Source: Terriglobia bacterium
GTDB lineage: Bacteria > Acidobacteriota > Terriglobia > UBA7540
DNA: 32,363 nucleotides
Direction of reading: 5' to 3'
Assembly: GCA_020072905.1 (NCBI GenBank)
Contig: JAIQGB010000001.1
Span: forward strand, 1-32,363
This document shows, one piece after another, positions 17,771 through 26,965 of this stretch; position 1 is the stretch's first letter; each line of letters starts with the position of its first letter. The notes under the pieces were generated by a model that saw nothing but the letters and a program-made list of their open reading frames with translations, was not told the DNA's origin and did not search any database. The translations under genes were made by a program, and so were the position numbers.

Positions 17771-20488
17771 ATGGTATTTCGTCGAATCTTCTCAGCCGTT
17801 GCGGTTGTGTGGGCTTTCACACCTTCTCTCTACCTCGCTCAGGACCGAATCCCATCCGCTGTGTACGAGCAGACCGATGCAGCTCTCCAGCAAGGTAAGC
17901 TGGCAGATGCGGAGCAGGTCTTGCGGTCTGCGCTTCGAGCACATCCTCGTGAAGTCCGTGCCTTGGGCCTCCTGGCGGTCATCCTCGATGCACAGAAGCG
18001 CTACGATGAGGCCGAAAGTGTTTACGCGCAGGCAGTGAGCCTATCTCCGGGCCTTGTGCCCCTGTTAAATAATCTGGGAAACCACTACCTGGCTCGCGGC
18101 GAGTTGGACCGCGCTCGGGACACCTACCTGCGTGTTGTGGCTATCGAGCCTGACTACCCTAACGCCAACCTGCAACTGGCGAAGCTGAGTGTGGCCAAAA
18201 AGCAGGGCGCGGCGGCGCTCAAGTATCTCAACCGTCTCCCGAGCGACGAGCAAGCGGGCCCCGCGGCCCGAATATTGCGCGCCCAGGCACTCCATCTGAG
18301 TGGCCGGCACGCGGCGGCTGAGCCCATCCTCCAAGAGCTAGAGAGACAAGCCACAAGCGACCCGCAAGTCGCCTTCTCGGTGGGAATTGTCTACGTCGAA
18401 TGGCAGCGTTTCGACGCGGCGGAGAAGGCCTTTTCCCTCGCACTCCGATCCGCCCCTACCGACTTTGACATTCTTTATAACCTGGGCCTGGCGGCGATCC
18501 GTGCAGGCCATCTGGAACGCGCTCAGGAGGTTCTGCAAATCGCTCTGCGCCAGCGGCCCGACGATGTTGACTGCATTTACGGCCTGGCGCGTGTCTACGC
18601 CGATCGGGCCCAGGAAGAGCAGGCGATGTTGCAGTTGGTTCGAGCCGAGCGGTTAGCCCCTGGCCGGGCAGATGTGTTGCTACTATTAGGGCGGGTAACA
18701 GAGAAACTCGGCTTTTTCGGGGATACGGCAACTGCCTATGACAAGTATCTCAAGCTGCGACCCAGCGACGATGTGGTGCGTCGCGAGCGGGGGTTCGCGC
18801 TGGCGCGAACGGCTAAGGTGAACGAAGGCCTTCGAGATCTCCAATCGTATGTGGAGAGACATCCGAAAGATGCGCGGGGCCTGTACGAAGTGGCCGTTGC
18901 GGAAACCCTTCATGAGCGCGAGAGGGCCCTGGCCCATCTCGATCGCGCCATAGAATTGGATGCCAACCTGCTGGAGGCGCGCCAAGTCCGAGCCTTCCTT
19001 AACTACCACAGGGGCAGACCTCTTGAGTCAGTAGAGGATTCGAAATTCATCCTCAAGCACGATCCAAAGAACTCTGCGGCCCTGGACATGCTCGGTGAGT
19101 CCTTCCTGCAGCTTGGACAAATTCAGGAAGCCATAGAGTCCCTCCGCCGATCCGCCGAACTTGCTCCCAGTGATTCCAAGATTCTCATGCATTACAGCCG
19201 CGCCCTGCTGAGGGCTAACCGCAAAGAGGAAGCCGCGGCCATCGTACAGAAGGTTAGGGAGCTGGGCCCGGTGGCAAAAAGTGGTAGACCCAACAGCGGG
19301 TTATTCGACTTCCTGAGTGAGCCCCCGATGGAGCGACAGGCTCGATATTTGGACAATCTGAATGCGCGCATTCGGATGAATCCGGCGGATGCTTCCCTGA
19401 AGCTTCAACTCGGGAAAGCGCAGCTTTCCGAAGGGCGAACGGAAGAAGCTCTAAAAACTTTCAGTGAGGTTCGCACTATGACCTCCGACCTTCGGATCCT
19501 TGCCGACTGCGGAAGAACGCTTTTGGCTAACGAGCAATACGCAGCGGCGCGCGAGTTCCTTGAGCCAGTGGTTTCATCCGAGCCCTCATCCACCGACGCT
19601 CGACTCGACCTTGCCATCGCCGTATTTCACACTGCAGGCCCGCAGGCTGGGATGGCGGAACTCGACAAGATACCTCCCGACCAGCATGGTGGAGATTACC
19701 TCCTGTTGAGGGCGCAGATGCTCGATACGCAGGGAAAGTTTGAGGAGGCATCAAAAACTCTGAACCGCGCCTTTCGCGCTGCGCCCACGCGCCCGGATCT
19801 CTACTTCCATGCCGCACTGTTCTTGATCAAGCACGAGGACTATGGCCAGGCCGCTGAACTCCTCGAACAGGCTTCGCGCATCCTGCCCGATGCTCCCGAA
19901 CTCCTGCTGATTCGGGCCATTGCTCAGGATATGCTTCGGCGGCCCGAGGAGGCCCAGAAGCTCCTCGCCGACATCCAAGCCCGTTGGCCGGAATGGTTCG
20001 AGCCTTATCTGATCAATGGCATCATCCTGGAGATTCGCTCCAAGTCGGCTCAGGCAAGATCGATGCTGGAGACCGCTATTTCCCTTGGGGCCGAGGATGC
20101 GGTGGCTTACTACTACATGGCCTTAGCCACCACTCATGCCACTCCAGAAGACACGGATAGCGCCCAGCAGAACATTGCCAAGGCACTCAAGTTGAGCCCT
20201 GAGGATCCCTATATTCAATCACTGGCCGGAAAGATCGCTTATATGCGAAAAGATTACACAGCCGCCCTGGGGCATCTGAACGCGGCACTGCGCTTGTGGC
20301 CTGACATGGTCGAAGCGCACCTGACCCTGAGTGCTACTTACCGGGCTCTCGGCGAAATCGACCAATCGGCCGCGGAGTTGAAGGAAGTACTGCGAATCAA
20401 GCAACAAAACCGCAGCGCAAGTGAAACGCCTCCCTTCTCGCTGAGGAATTTGCTCTTTTCCGTTCGCCCGCCTCGCTGTGCCTACTGA
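17771..20488 (+). CDS. Tetratricopeptide repeat protein with N-terminal signal
   Basis: 905 aa with many TPR-like units (ALQQGKLADAEQVLRSALRAHPREVRALGLLAVILDAQKRYDEAESVYAQA and others); hydrophobic N-terminus. Confidence 0.9.
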   Translation: MVFRRIFSAVAVVWAFTPSLYLAQDRIPSAVYEQTDAALQQGKLADAEQVLRSALRAHPREVRALGLLAVILDAQKRYDEAESVYAQAVSLSPGLVPLLNNLGNHYLARGELDRARDTYLRVVAIEPDYPNANLQLAKLSVAKKQGAAALKYLNRLPSDEQAGPAARILRAQALHLSGRHAAAEPILQELERQATSDPQVAFSVGIVYVEWQRFDAAEKAFSLALRSAPTDFDILYNLGLAAIRAGHLERAQEVLQIALRQRPDDVDCIYGLARVYADRAQEEQAMLQLVRAERLAPGRADVLLLLGRVTEKLGFFGDTATAYDKYLKLRPSDDVVRRERGFALARTAKVNEGLRDLQSYVERHPKDARGLYEVAVAETLHERERALAHLDRAIELDANLLEARQVRAFLNYHRGRPLESVEDSKFILKHDPKNSAALDMLGESFLQLGQIQEAIESLRRSAELAPSDSKILMHYSRALLRANRKEEAAAIVQKVRELGPVAKSGRPNSGLFDFLSEPPMERQARYLDNLNARIRMNPADASLKLQLGKAQLSEGRTEEALKTFSEVRTMTSDLRILADCGRTLLANEQYAAAREFLEPVVSSEPSSTDARLDLAIAVFHTAGPQAGMAELDKIPPDQHGGDYLLLRAQMLDTQGKFEEASKTLNRAFRAAPTRPDLYFHAALFLIKHEDYGQAAELLEQASRILPDAPELLLIRAIAQDMLRRPEEAQKLLADIQARWPEWFEPYLINGIILEIRSKSAQARSMLETAISLGAEDAVAYYYMALATTHATPEDTDSAQQNIAKALKLSPEDPYIQSLAGKIAYMRKDYTAALGHLNAALRLWPDMVEAHLTLSATYRALGEIDQSAAELKEVLRIKQQNRSASETPPFSLRNLLFSVRPPRCAY

Positions 20489-20549
20489 AAATGCCGTCCA
20501 ACCTGAAACCGTTGATGTTATCAGCCCCCGTTGTTAAACTCCTGTTTCC

Positions 20550-21572
20550 ATGTGCAACCTAATCTTCTTTCTTTTTGCCTCCTTCCGTTCCTGGTTCCAA
20601 AGCCGCCTCCGACTGCAAGCAGAGATCGTCGCCTTGCGCCAGCAGGTCATGGTCCTTCGACGGTCTCAAAGAGGATGTGTCCGCCTCCGTGCCACCGATC
20701 GTGTGTTCTGGGTGTGGCTGTGGTCGGGTTGGCGCTCGACGCTGGCAATCGTCAAACCGGAGACCGTAATTTCCCGGCATCGCAAAGGATTTCGTCTGTA
20801 TTGGACCTGGAAAAGTGGGTGCGGTATGCCCGGCAGGCCGGAGGTGTCTCAGGAAGCTCGAGACCTCATTCGGAAGGTGAGTATGGCGAATCCCTTCTGG
20901 GGAACTCCTCGTATCCATGGTGAGCTCCTCAAGCTCGGCATCGAGGTGTCGCAAGCGACGGTGGCCAAGTACATGGTTCGCCAACGCAAACCGCCCTCTC
21001 AGATGTGGCGCGCCCTCCTCAGTAATCATGTGAATAACTTGGTCTCCACTGATTTCTTCATTGTCCCCACTATCAGTTTTCGAGTCCTGTTTGTCTTCAT
21101 CGTTCTGGGCCATCAGCGGCGCCGGCTGCTTCATTTCAACGTAACCTCCCATCCCACTGCGGAATGGACGGCACAACAAATTGCCGAGGCCTTCCCGTGG
21201 GACAGTGCTCCACGATATCTGCTGCATGACCGCGATTCGATCTATGGAGATTCCTTTCGTCAAAGAGTGCGAGGCATGGGTACGCGTGAAGTCCTGACGG
21301 CACCGCGATCGCCTTGGCAAAATCCGTACGCGGAACGATTGATTGGATCTGTCAGGCGGGAGTGCCTGGACCACGTCGTCGTCCGGAATGAGACTGGTCT
21401 ACGACGGACTCTCAGCTCGTATTTCAACTACTATCTGAAGGCGCGCGCACATCTGGCATTGGGTAAGGACGCGCCTGAACCGCGAGCGATTCAACCGCCG
21501 AAACTCGGAGCCGTGGTCGAGATCCCGGAAGTCGGAGGCCTCCATCACCGTTACGAGCGGCGAGCCGCTTGA
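20550..21572 (+). mobile_element. DDE integrase-core transposase (single-ORF insertion sequence; ends not defined)
   Basis: 340 aa: NPFWGTPRIHGELLKLGIEVSQATVAKYMVRQRKPPSQMWRALLSNHV; STDFFIVPTISFRVLFVFIVLGHQRRRLLHFNVT; LLHDRDSIYGDSFRQRV; APRSPWQNPYAERLIGSVRRECLDHVVV (rve core with acidic residues retained); GGLHHRYERRAA terminus. Confidence 0.9.
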
Positions 21573-21923
21573 AGAGGTATTCCCTTCAGACGATTCTGTG
21601 TTTCCATCGGTTGGTGTAAAACCTTGGCTCTCAGCAAGAAGCCACGCGACGAATTCTGTTGTCTTCTGATTGGGACAAGTGAAAACCCCGCGATGACAAG
21701 AGCCCCATACGCAGGTTACCGAACCTGGAGCATCAGGTCCCGCGGCCTGGTCTTTTTCTTGGCTCAATCGATTTCTTGGTATCGACACCGCACGTACTTG
21801 TAAATCGAAAATGTGGCGAGTCCCATAGTTTCCCTCTTCTCCTAAGTACTGGAAAGTTGGGAGATCCACGGGATGTCTTAGGAAGATTTTAGGATGGCAT
21901 CTAACCCACTCATTCTAAAGGAC

Positions 21924-22017
21924 TGGCGGAGAGGGTGGGATTCGAACCCACGTGCCCGCTTTTGGCAGGCAAGACGCTTTCGAGGCGCCCCCGTTATGAC
22001 CGCTTCGGTACCTCTCC
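21924..22017 (-). tRNA. tRNA-Ser(CGA), class II, CCA encoded
   Basis: Reverse strand GGAGAGG...CCTCTCC-G-CCA: 7-bp acceptor pairing, discriminator G and encoded CCA (TGG at 21924-21926). GTTCGAATC T-loop, long variable arm, anticodon stem-loop GGCGC-CTCGAAA-GCGTC. Confidence 0.95.
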
Positions 22018-22019
22018 GC

Positions 22020-22054
22020 GGAAATCGAAAGTCGAAATTGGAAACTCGAAACTC
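22020..22054. repeat. 5 x 7-bp degenerate tandem repeat (consensus GAAANTC)
   Basis: GGAAATC GAAAGTC GAAATTG GAAACTC GAAACTC, lying 2 bp from the 5' end of tRNA-Ser. Confidence 0.8.
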
Positions 22055-22116
22055 GCGGCGCCCCCGCAAACCGCCGGAGGTTGCATCCCCTCCAGCACCC
22101 CGAGCAGGGATGGCGC

Positions 22117-22614
22117 TCATCGTTGCTGAGGCTTCATCCTCCGGCGGCGAAAGAATTCGCGCAAGATCGCTGCGCAATCGTCCGTGAGTAATCCCCTTGA
22201 AATCTCGGCCTGATGATTGAGCTTTGGGTGGTTGAGGACCGTGAGCGCCGATCCGCTCGCGCCGGCCTTGGGGTCGCTGGCGCCGAAAACCACACGCCGC
22301 AACCGCCCCTGCACGATGGCGCCGGCGCACATCGCGCAAGGTTCGATTGTAACATACAGGGTGCAGTCGGGCAGACGGTAGTTGCCAAGTTTGCAGGCGG
22401 CGCGGCGCAAGGCGAGGATCTCGGCGTGGGCCGACGGGTCCTTCAGGTGAATGGGACGGTTGTGGGCGCGTGCCACGACACGTCCTTCGCGCACGACGAC
22501 GGCGCCGACGGGCACCTCGTCCTCTTCGAGCGCGCGCCTGGCTTCGCGCAGCGCGCGACGCATGAAAGCTTCGTCATGAGCAACCGAGCCGGCGTGGGGA
22601 CGCTTCCTCCGCAT
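22117..22614 (-). CDS. tadA: tRNA-specific adenosine deaminase (TadA family)
   Basis: 165 aa: DEAFMRRALREARRALEEDEVPVGAVVV; SAHAEILALRRAA (HAE); TIEPCAMCAGAIVQGRLRRVVFGASDPKAGA (PCxxC). Confidence 0.94.
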   Translation of the reverse strand: MRRKRPHAGSVAHDEAFMRRALREARRALEEDEVPVGAVVVREGRVVARAHNRPIHLKDPSAHAEILALRRAACKLGNYRLPDCTLYVTIEPCAMCAGAIVQGRLRRVVFGASDPKAGASGSALTVLNHPKLNHQAEISRGLLTDDCAAILREFFRRRRMKPQQR

Positions 22615-22785
22615 GTCTGCATCCTAACACGCCCGTGCGTTGACCGCAGGCGTTCGGGGTTCTCCCGGGGGAGACGAGATGTCCGCAGGCGGTGATGGCG
22701 GCTGGGCATTGCACCTCGGCGGATGAGTCGGTATAGTTATCCGGCCCAAAGTTTCGGATCTTCCCGGTAAGGAGGAATCATTCCC

Positions 22786-23709
22786 ATGAGTTCGATCAAC
22801 CGAAGAGATTTCCTGCGCAAGAGTGCCGCGGGTTTGGCCTCGCTCCCGGCGTTGGCAGCGATTTCCTGCTCGACGACGCCGGAGACCTCCACCGCGCCCG
22901 TGCAACCGGCGGCGCCCACGGGCCCGCCCTACGGCATTCCTGTGGGACTGCAGCTTTACACCGTGCGCGCCGAGTGTGAGAAGGATTTTGAGGGCACGTT
23001 GAAGCAGATCGCTGCGATCGGCTACAAGAACGTGGAAGTCTACGACTTCTACGGAAAGACAGCGGCGGATGTGAAGAAGCTCCTGGACGACAACGGGCTC
23101 AAGGCCCCCAGCGGCCACTGGCTTTTGCCCAAGCTCCAAAAGAGCCTGCCAAAAACCATCGAGGACGCCAAAACACTGGGCTGCGAATACATTGTCATGC
23201 CGATCTTTGATCCGCCGGAACGCAAAACCTTCGCCCAGTTCAAGCGCCACGCGGAGTTCTTCAACAAGGTTGGCGAGCAGTGCAAAAAGGAGGGCCTGTC
23301 GTTCTGCTATCACGACCACAATTACGAGTTCCAGAAGCACGACGATTCGACGATCTTCGACTACCTGCTCTCGGCGTTCGACCCGCAACTGGTGAACATC
23401 GAGATGGACTGCTTTTGGGTCACCCACGCGGGCTCTGATCCGGTGGCCTACATGGAGAAGTATCCGGGGCGCTTCCCGCTCTTGCACATCAAGGACCTCA
23501 AGGCGGGCAACGAGCCGACGACCACGCTGGATGCCAAGATGGGCCTGTTCGCGGAAGTCGGGCACGGCACGATCGACTGGAAGCGCATTTTCGCTGCGGC
23601 CCCCAAGGGGGGGCTGAAGTACTACTTTGTTGAGCAGGACTTCTGCGAGCGGCCGCCGCTTGAGTCCATCAAGATGAGCTACGACTATCTGAAGAGTCTG
23701 ACAGTGTGA
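22786..23709 (+). CDS. Sugar phosphate isomerase/epimerase-like TIM-barrel protein with Tat/lipoprotein-like signal
   Basis: 307 aa; AAGGAGG SD upstream; NRRDFLRKSAAGLASLPALAAISC signal; YGIPVGLQLYTVRAECEKDFEGTLKQIAAIGYKNVEVYDFYG; FCYHDHNYEF; HIKDLKAG; VGHGTIDWKRIF; YYFVEQD. Confidence 0.92.
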   Translation: MSSINRRDFLRKSAAGLASLPALAAISCSTTPETSTAPVQPAAPTGPPYGIPVGLQLYTVRAECEKDFEGTLKQIAAIGYKNVEVYDFYGKTAADVKKLLDDNGLKAPSGHWLLPKLQKSLPKTIEDAKTLGCEYIVMPIFDPPERKTFAQFKRHAEFFNKVGEQCKKEGLSFCYHDHNYEFQKHDDSTIFDYLLSAFDPQLVNIEMDCFWVTHAGSDPVAYMEKYPGRFPLLHIKDLKAGNEPTTTLDAKMGLFAEVGHGTIDWKRIFAAAPKGGLKYYFVEQDFCERPPLESIKMSYDYLKSLTV

Positions 23710-23715
23710 AGACGG

Positions 23716-23757
23716 AAGAAAGGAGTCAGGAGACAAGAGTCAGTAGAAAGAAGGAGG
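23716..23757. repeat. 7-bp-period degenerate tandem repeat, left arm
   Basis: AAGAAAG GAGTCAG GAGACAA GAGTCAG TAGAAAG AAGGAGG. Confidence 0.65.
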
Positions 23758-23858
23758 AAGACTGACGCTCCTGGCCACGACTTAATAGAGGGGAGAGGTC
23801 CGCGCCCTGTCGGAGGACCGGCCTTCAGCAAATTAAGAGAGGCCTCGGGGAATCTCGT

Positions 23859-23900
23859 CTGACTCCCGACATCTGACTCCCGACATCTGACTCCCGACAT
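23859..23900. repeat. 3 exact 14-bp tandem copies (each two 7-mers), right arm
   Basis: (CTGACTC CCGACAT) x3, exact. CTGACTC is the reverse complement of GAGTCAG in the left arm at 23723-23743. Confidence 0.95.
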
Positions 23901-23914
23901 CTTTTCTTCAAACC

Positions 23915-25981
23915 CTACCGCCGCTTTTTGGAGCGAGGGGTTTCCGTGCCTTCGGACTTCCGGGAGGCAGGCTGGGGTCCCAGCAGCATCTGACCCAGCG
24001 TACTGCGGAACATCTCGGTGGCTTCCGTGACCAAGTCTTCCTGTTTTTCCTTTAACTGCTCGGTAACGAGTTCCAGATTCTCGGCGCTGCGCTTGTCGAA
24101 CTCCGCGTCGGACTCCTCGAGCTGCTTCAGCATAAATTCGCGGATCTTCTCCTCAAGTTCTTTCTGACTCTTCTCGAGCAAGCCGCGGCCGGCCTGGTCA
24201 AGATGCGCCTGGAGTTCCTTCAGCAGGTTCTGGGCATCCTCGCGGACCCTTTCGAGCACCGTGGTGGAGAGTTGGCCGGCCTGCTCCTGGAGCGCTTCGA
24301 CGGAGGCCTGGAAGCTTCCGTCGAGCAATTGCGAGTAGGCGCCGAGCTTTGCCTGCGCCTGCTCCTCCCAATCCTTCAGAATCGTCGCTGCGGGCCCCCC
24401 TTCTTTTCCCAGCGTCTCCGTAATTTCTTTGACGACCAGTTCACACTGAGTCTTGAGCTGTGTGACGGCCCTATTCGCTGTGTCGTCGCCGACGAGTTGG
24501 ATCTGCTTCAGCACCGCCTGGCGCTGTTTTTCCAGGGCCTTCTGGAGATGCTCTTCCAGTTCATGAGCGCGCTGGTCCTGGAATTCCTGAAGCTGCTTGC
24601 GCACTTGGACGGGATAATCCTTGGCCACCTGTTTGGCGTCCTGCGTCAGGCCTTCGAGCGCGCTCTGCTTGGTCATTTCGAACTGCAGCCGTGTGTCGTC
24701 TACCAGGGTTTTCGCCACGGTCTGAAGTTCCGTCGCGAGCCGGCTGGCCGTTCCGGCGACGCGCTTTTCCAGATCGCGCGCTGCGGATTCGAGGAACCCC
24801 GCCGCCGTTTTCTGTAGCAGCGCTTCGACATCTCGGGCGCCCTTGTCGCGCGCCTCCCCGAGGGCCTTATCGATATGCCCTTGCAGCTCCCCAACCTGAG
24901 TCTGAAGCTTCTGCTGGAGTGTCTCCAAAGCGGACGCGGCCTGCTCCTCGATGGCAGTGCGCTGTTCCTGGGCTGCGTCTGCCAGTTTTCGCTCGAGCTC
25001 TTCCCCAGCTAACTGCACCCTGCCTGTCGACTGCTCCCCGGCGGCCTTAATAGAATCCAGGAGGCTTTCTGCCCGCTGCGCCACGTGTTCTTCCGCAAGC
25101 TTGTTGACGCGCTCCGCTTCGCGTTGCGAGAGTTCGCGGAGCTGCGCGGTGGCGCGCTCGATTTCCTCCTGGATTTGCTTCTGGAAATCCTGCAAGCCCT
25201 GGCGGAGTGCCGCATCGATTTCGCGGGTATCGATGGGGGCCTGTGGTGACGCGCTTCCTGTCGAAGCCGCCTGTGGAGGCTGCTGGACTTTCGCGAGCAG
25301 GGTTTCGATCCGCTGCTCGAAGCTGGCGAGCCGTTGCTCGAGCACCGGGGGGATCGACTGCTCCTGCGGGTGTGCTTCCGCACCCGAAAACAGTGGCCGA
25401 CGGCTGAGTTCCTGCGTGAGCTTACTGAACCCCACTTCGAGCTGCCGGAAGCGCTCTTCGAGGGCGTCGCGGGCCTCCGCAGCGACGGCGGGTGCTTCTG
25501 CCGCCTGCGGCGGAGGCGCTTCCTCGACGGCGGGTGAGGAAGGCATGGCTGTAGCTGCCCCTGCGGGAGGGGCCGGCATCTTTTCGAGCCGCTGGCCGCC
25601 TTCGCCGATGGGCGGGCCCTCCTGCCAGTCCTCCGGCGCGAAGTCGATCCCCCAGATGTTCTGCGCTTCGAACAATTGCACGCCGACTTCCTGGGGGTCC
25701 TTCGAGGATTTGCGATCACCCAGCCAGACGATGGTGGCCTTGGCCGAGCGGCCGAGTGCACGATTCTCGACCATGACTTCCGAGCCGAGCGCCAGCTCGT
25801 GGAACGTGATGACCTTCGCGCCTTGCTTGTTGATGATGACCGTGCGGGAGTTCTCTTTGAAGGCGCGGTCGCTCGCGTCCTTGCCGCTGAGGCTGATGGG
25901 AATGGCGATGGCGAGGCGGGTGCTGCGTCGTCCTGCAGCACTGGAAGAGTCGGTTTTGCCCTGCTTCAGGGGTATGCCCAT
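23915..25981 (-). CDS. PilZ-like N-terminal domain followed by a long coiled-coil region
   Basis: The ORF track starts at 26002; ATG at 25981 (MGIPLKQGKTDSSSAAGRRSTRLAIAIPISLSG) is preferred because a consensus promoter overlaps the first codons of the longer version. RRSTR (RxxxR), beta-rich about 110 aa, then Pro/Ala linker and more than 450 aa of Q/E/K/L-rich heptad-like sequence. Confidence 0.82.
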   Translation of the reverse strand: MGIPLKQGKTDSSSAAGRRSTRLAIAIPISLSGKDASDRAFKENSRTVIINKQGAKVITFHELALGSEVMVENRALGRSAKATIVWLGDRKSSKDPQEVGVQLFEAQNIWGIDFAPEDWQEGPPIGEGGQRLEKMPAPPAGAATAMPSSPAVEEAPPPQAAEAPAVAAEARDALEERFRQLEVGFSKLTQELSRRPLFSGAEAHPQEQSIPPVLEQRLASFEQRIETLLAKVQQPPQAASTGSASPQAPIDTREIDAALRQGLQDFQKQIQEEIERATAQLRELSQREAERVNKLAEEHVAQRAESLLDSIKAAGEQSTGRVQLAGEELERKLADAAQEQRTAIEEQAASALETLQQKLQTQVGELQGHIDKALGEARDKGARDVEALLQKTAAGFLESAARDLEKRVAGTASRLATELQTVAKTLVDDTRLQFEMTKQSALEGLTQDAKQVAKDYPVQVRKQLQEFQDQRAHELEEHLQKALEKQRQAVLKQIQLVGDDTANRAVTQLKTQCELVVKEITETLGKEGGPAATILKDWEEQAQAKLGAYSQLLDGSFQASVEALQEQAGQLSTTVLERVREDAQNLLKELQAHLDQAGRGLLEKSQKELEEKIREFMLKQLEESDAEFDKRSAENLELVTEQLKEKQEDLVTEATEMFRSTLGQMLLGPQPASRKSEGTETPRSKKRR

Positions 25982-25990
25982 CTTCAGCGC

Positions 25991-26019
25991 ATTATAGGGC
26001 ATCGGTCAAATCGGCTCAA
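25991..26019 (-). promoter_or_regulatory. Near-consensus sigma70-type promoter for the PilZ-like gene
   Basis: Reverse strand TTGAGC (26019-26014), exactly 17 bp spacer, TATAAT (25996-25991); ATG at 25981 begins 9 nt after TATAAT. Confidence 0.6.
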
Positions 26020-26155
26020 CTTTATTGGACTGATGCGTTCCGACTTGGCCGCGCCATGGTAGCTACCTGAGTAACCCCGCTCGGCTCCTCACGCGCTTGG
26101 GCCCAGGACAATGGCTCGAGGGTAAGGCCGATTCTCTCCCCGGCGGGACCGCCGG

Positions 26156-26842
26156 CTAATTTTCGACAGGCAAAAGCTGGCCCTTCTCCAAATGACGGAC
26201 GACGGTCGCGTGGTGCGCGGCGCGAGGATCGTGGGTGACCATAAGGATGGTTTTCTTGAAGTCCCGGTTGAGGCGCGAAAGGATGTCGAGCACCTCGTCG
26301 GCGGAATACGCGTCCAGGTCGCCCGTAGGTTCATCGGCCACGACCAGCGTCGGGTCGGTGACGATGGCGCGCGCGATGGCCACGCGTTGCTCCTGGCCGC
26401 CGGAGAGTTGCCGGGGATAGTGGTCGATGCGGTCGGCGAGGCCGACGAGCTTCAACGCCATCAGCACGTGCTCCTTCCGCTCCGCGGCAGAGAGCTTGGT
26501 GAGCAGCAGTGGCAATTCGACGTTCTCGTAAGCGGTGAGCACGGGGATCAGGTTGAAGGTCTGGAACACGAAGCCGACGTGGACATTGCGCCAGGTGGCC
26601 AGGGCGTCTTCGCTCAGGGTGGCGATGTCCTCGCCCAGTACATGCAGTTCGCCCCCCGTCGGCCGGTCGATCCCAGCGATGATGTTAAGCAGCGTTGTCT
26701 TGCCCGAGCCCGAGGGGCCCATGAGGCAGAGGAATTCGCCCTCCTTCACATCCAGATCAATGCTCTCCAAGGCGGCCACCGAGAAGGAATCACGCTGGAA
26801 GATCTTGGAGAGGTTCTTGATTTCCACTACAGACTTGGCCAT
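26156..26842 (-). CDS. ABC transporter ATP-binding protein (MacB/LolD-like)
   Basis: [18 protein letters not shown] (Walker A), [15 protein letters not shown] (signature), [12 protein letters not shown] (Walker B). Start [11 protein letters not shown] at 26842; the track ORF begins at 26875. Confidence 0.95.
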   Translation of the reverse strand: MAKSVVEIKNLSKIFQRDSFSVAALESIDLDVKEGEFLCLMGPSGSGKTTLLNIIAGIDRPTGGELHVLGEDIATLSEDALATWRNVHVGFVFQTFNLIPVLTAYENVELPLLLTKLSAAERKEHVLMALKLVGLADRIDHYPRQLSGGQEQRVAIARAIVTDPTLVVADEPTGDLDAYSADEVLDILSRLNRDFKKTILMVTHDPRAAHHATVVRHLEKGQLLPVEN

Positions 26843-26870
26843 TCGTATCCTCGCAGGTTGAGCGACAGGC

Positions 26871-26965
26871 AACACTCGATAGTCAAAAGCCAGCCGCCAT
26901 CGGCCTCACGCGAGGCACCCGCATTGGGCGGTTCTTGGACTGTGGACTTTTGACTGTCAACTGTT
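26871..26965. repeat. Imperfect 21-bp inverted repeat made of 7-bp-period units
   Basis: Left arm 26871-26891 AACACTCGATAGTCAAAAGCC. Right arm 26945-26965 GACTTTTGACTGTCAACTGTT, reverse complement AACAGTTGACAGTCAAAAGTC, 17/21 match by eye. The right arm continues as AACTGTT at 26966-26972. Confidence 0.75.

Noticed and set aside
13388-20488. Classical SusC/SusD pair
   Set aside because: The receptor is Oar-like and the next gene is a TPR-repeat protein; no SusD-like lipoprotein with an N-terminal Cys signal is evident.
20559-21374. 271 aa minus-strand ORF over the transposase
   Set aside because: Shadow ORF; the plus-strand rve-core motifs are unambiguous.
20489-21900. Terminal inverted repeats for the transposase
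   Set aside because: Looked in both flanks but found no convincing inverted ends or target duplication, so only the ORF is reported.
22624-23736. 370 aa minus-strand ORF
   Set aside because: Antisense to the sugar isomerase-like gene; composition is that of a shadow ORF in a GC-rich gene.
24951-25997. 348 aa plus-strand ORF opposite the PilZ/coiled-coil gene
   Set aside because: Ser/Ala/Cys/Arg-rich shadow ORF antisense to a well-supported coding sequence; no domain signal.
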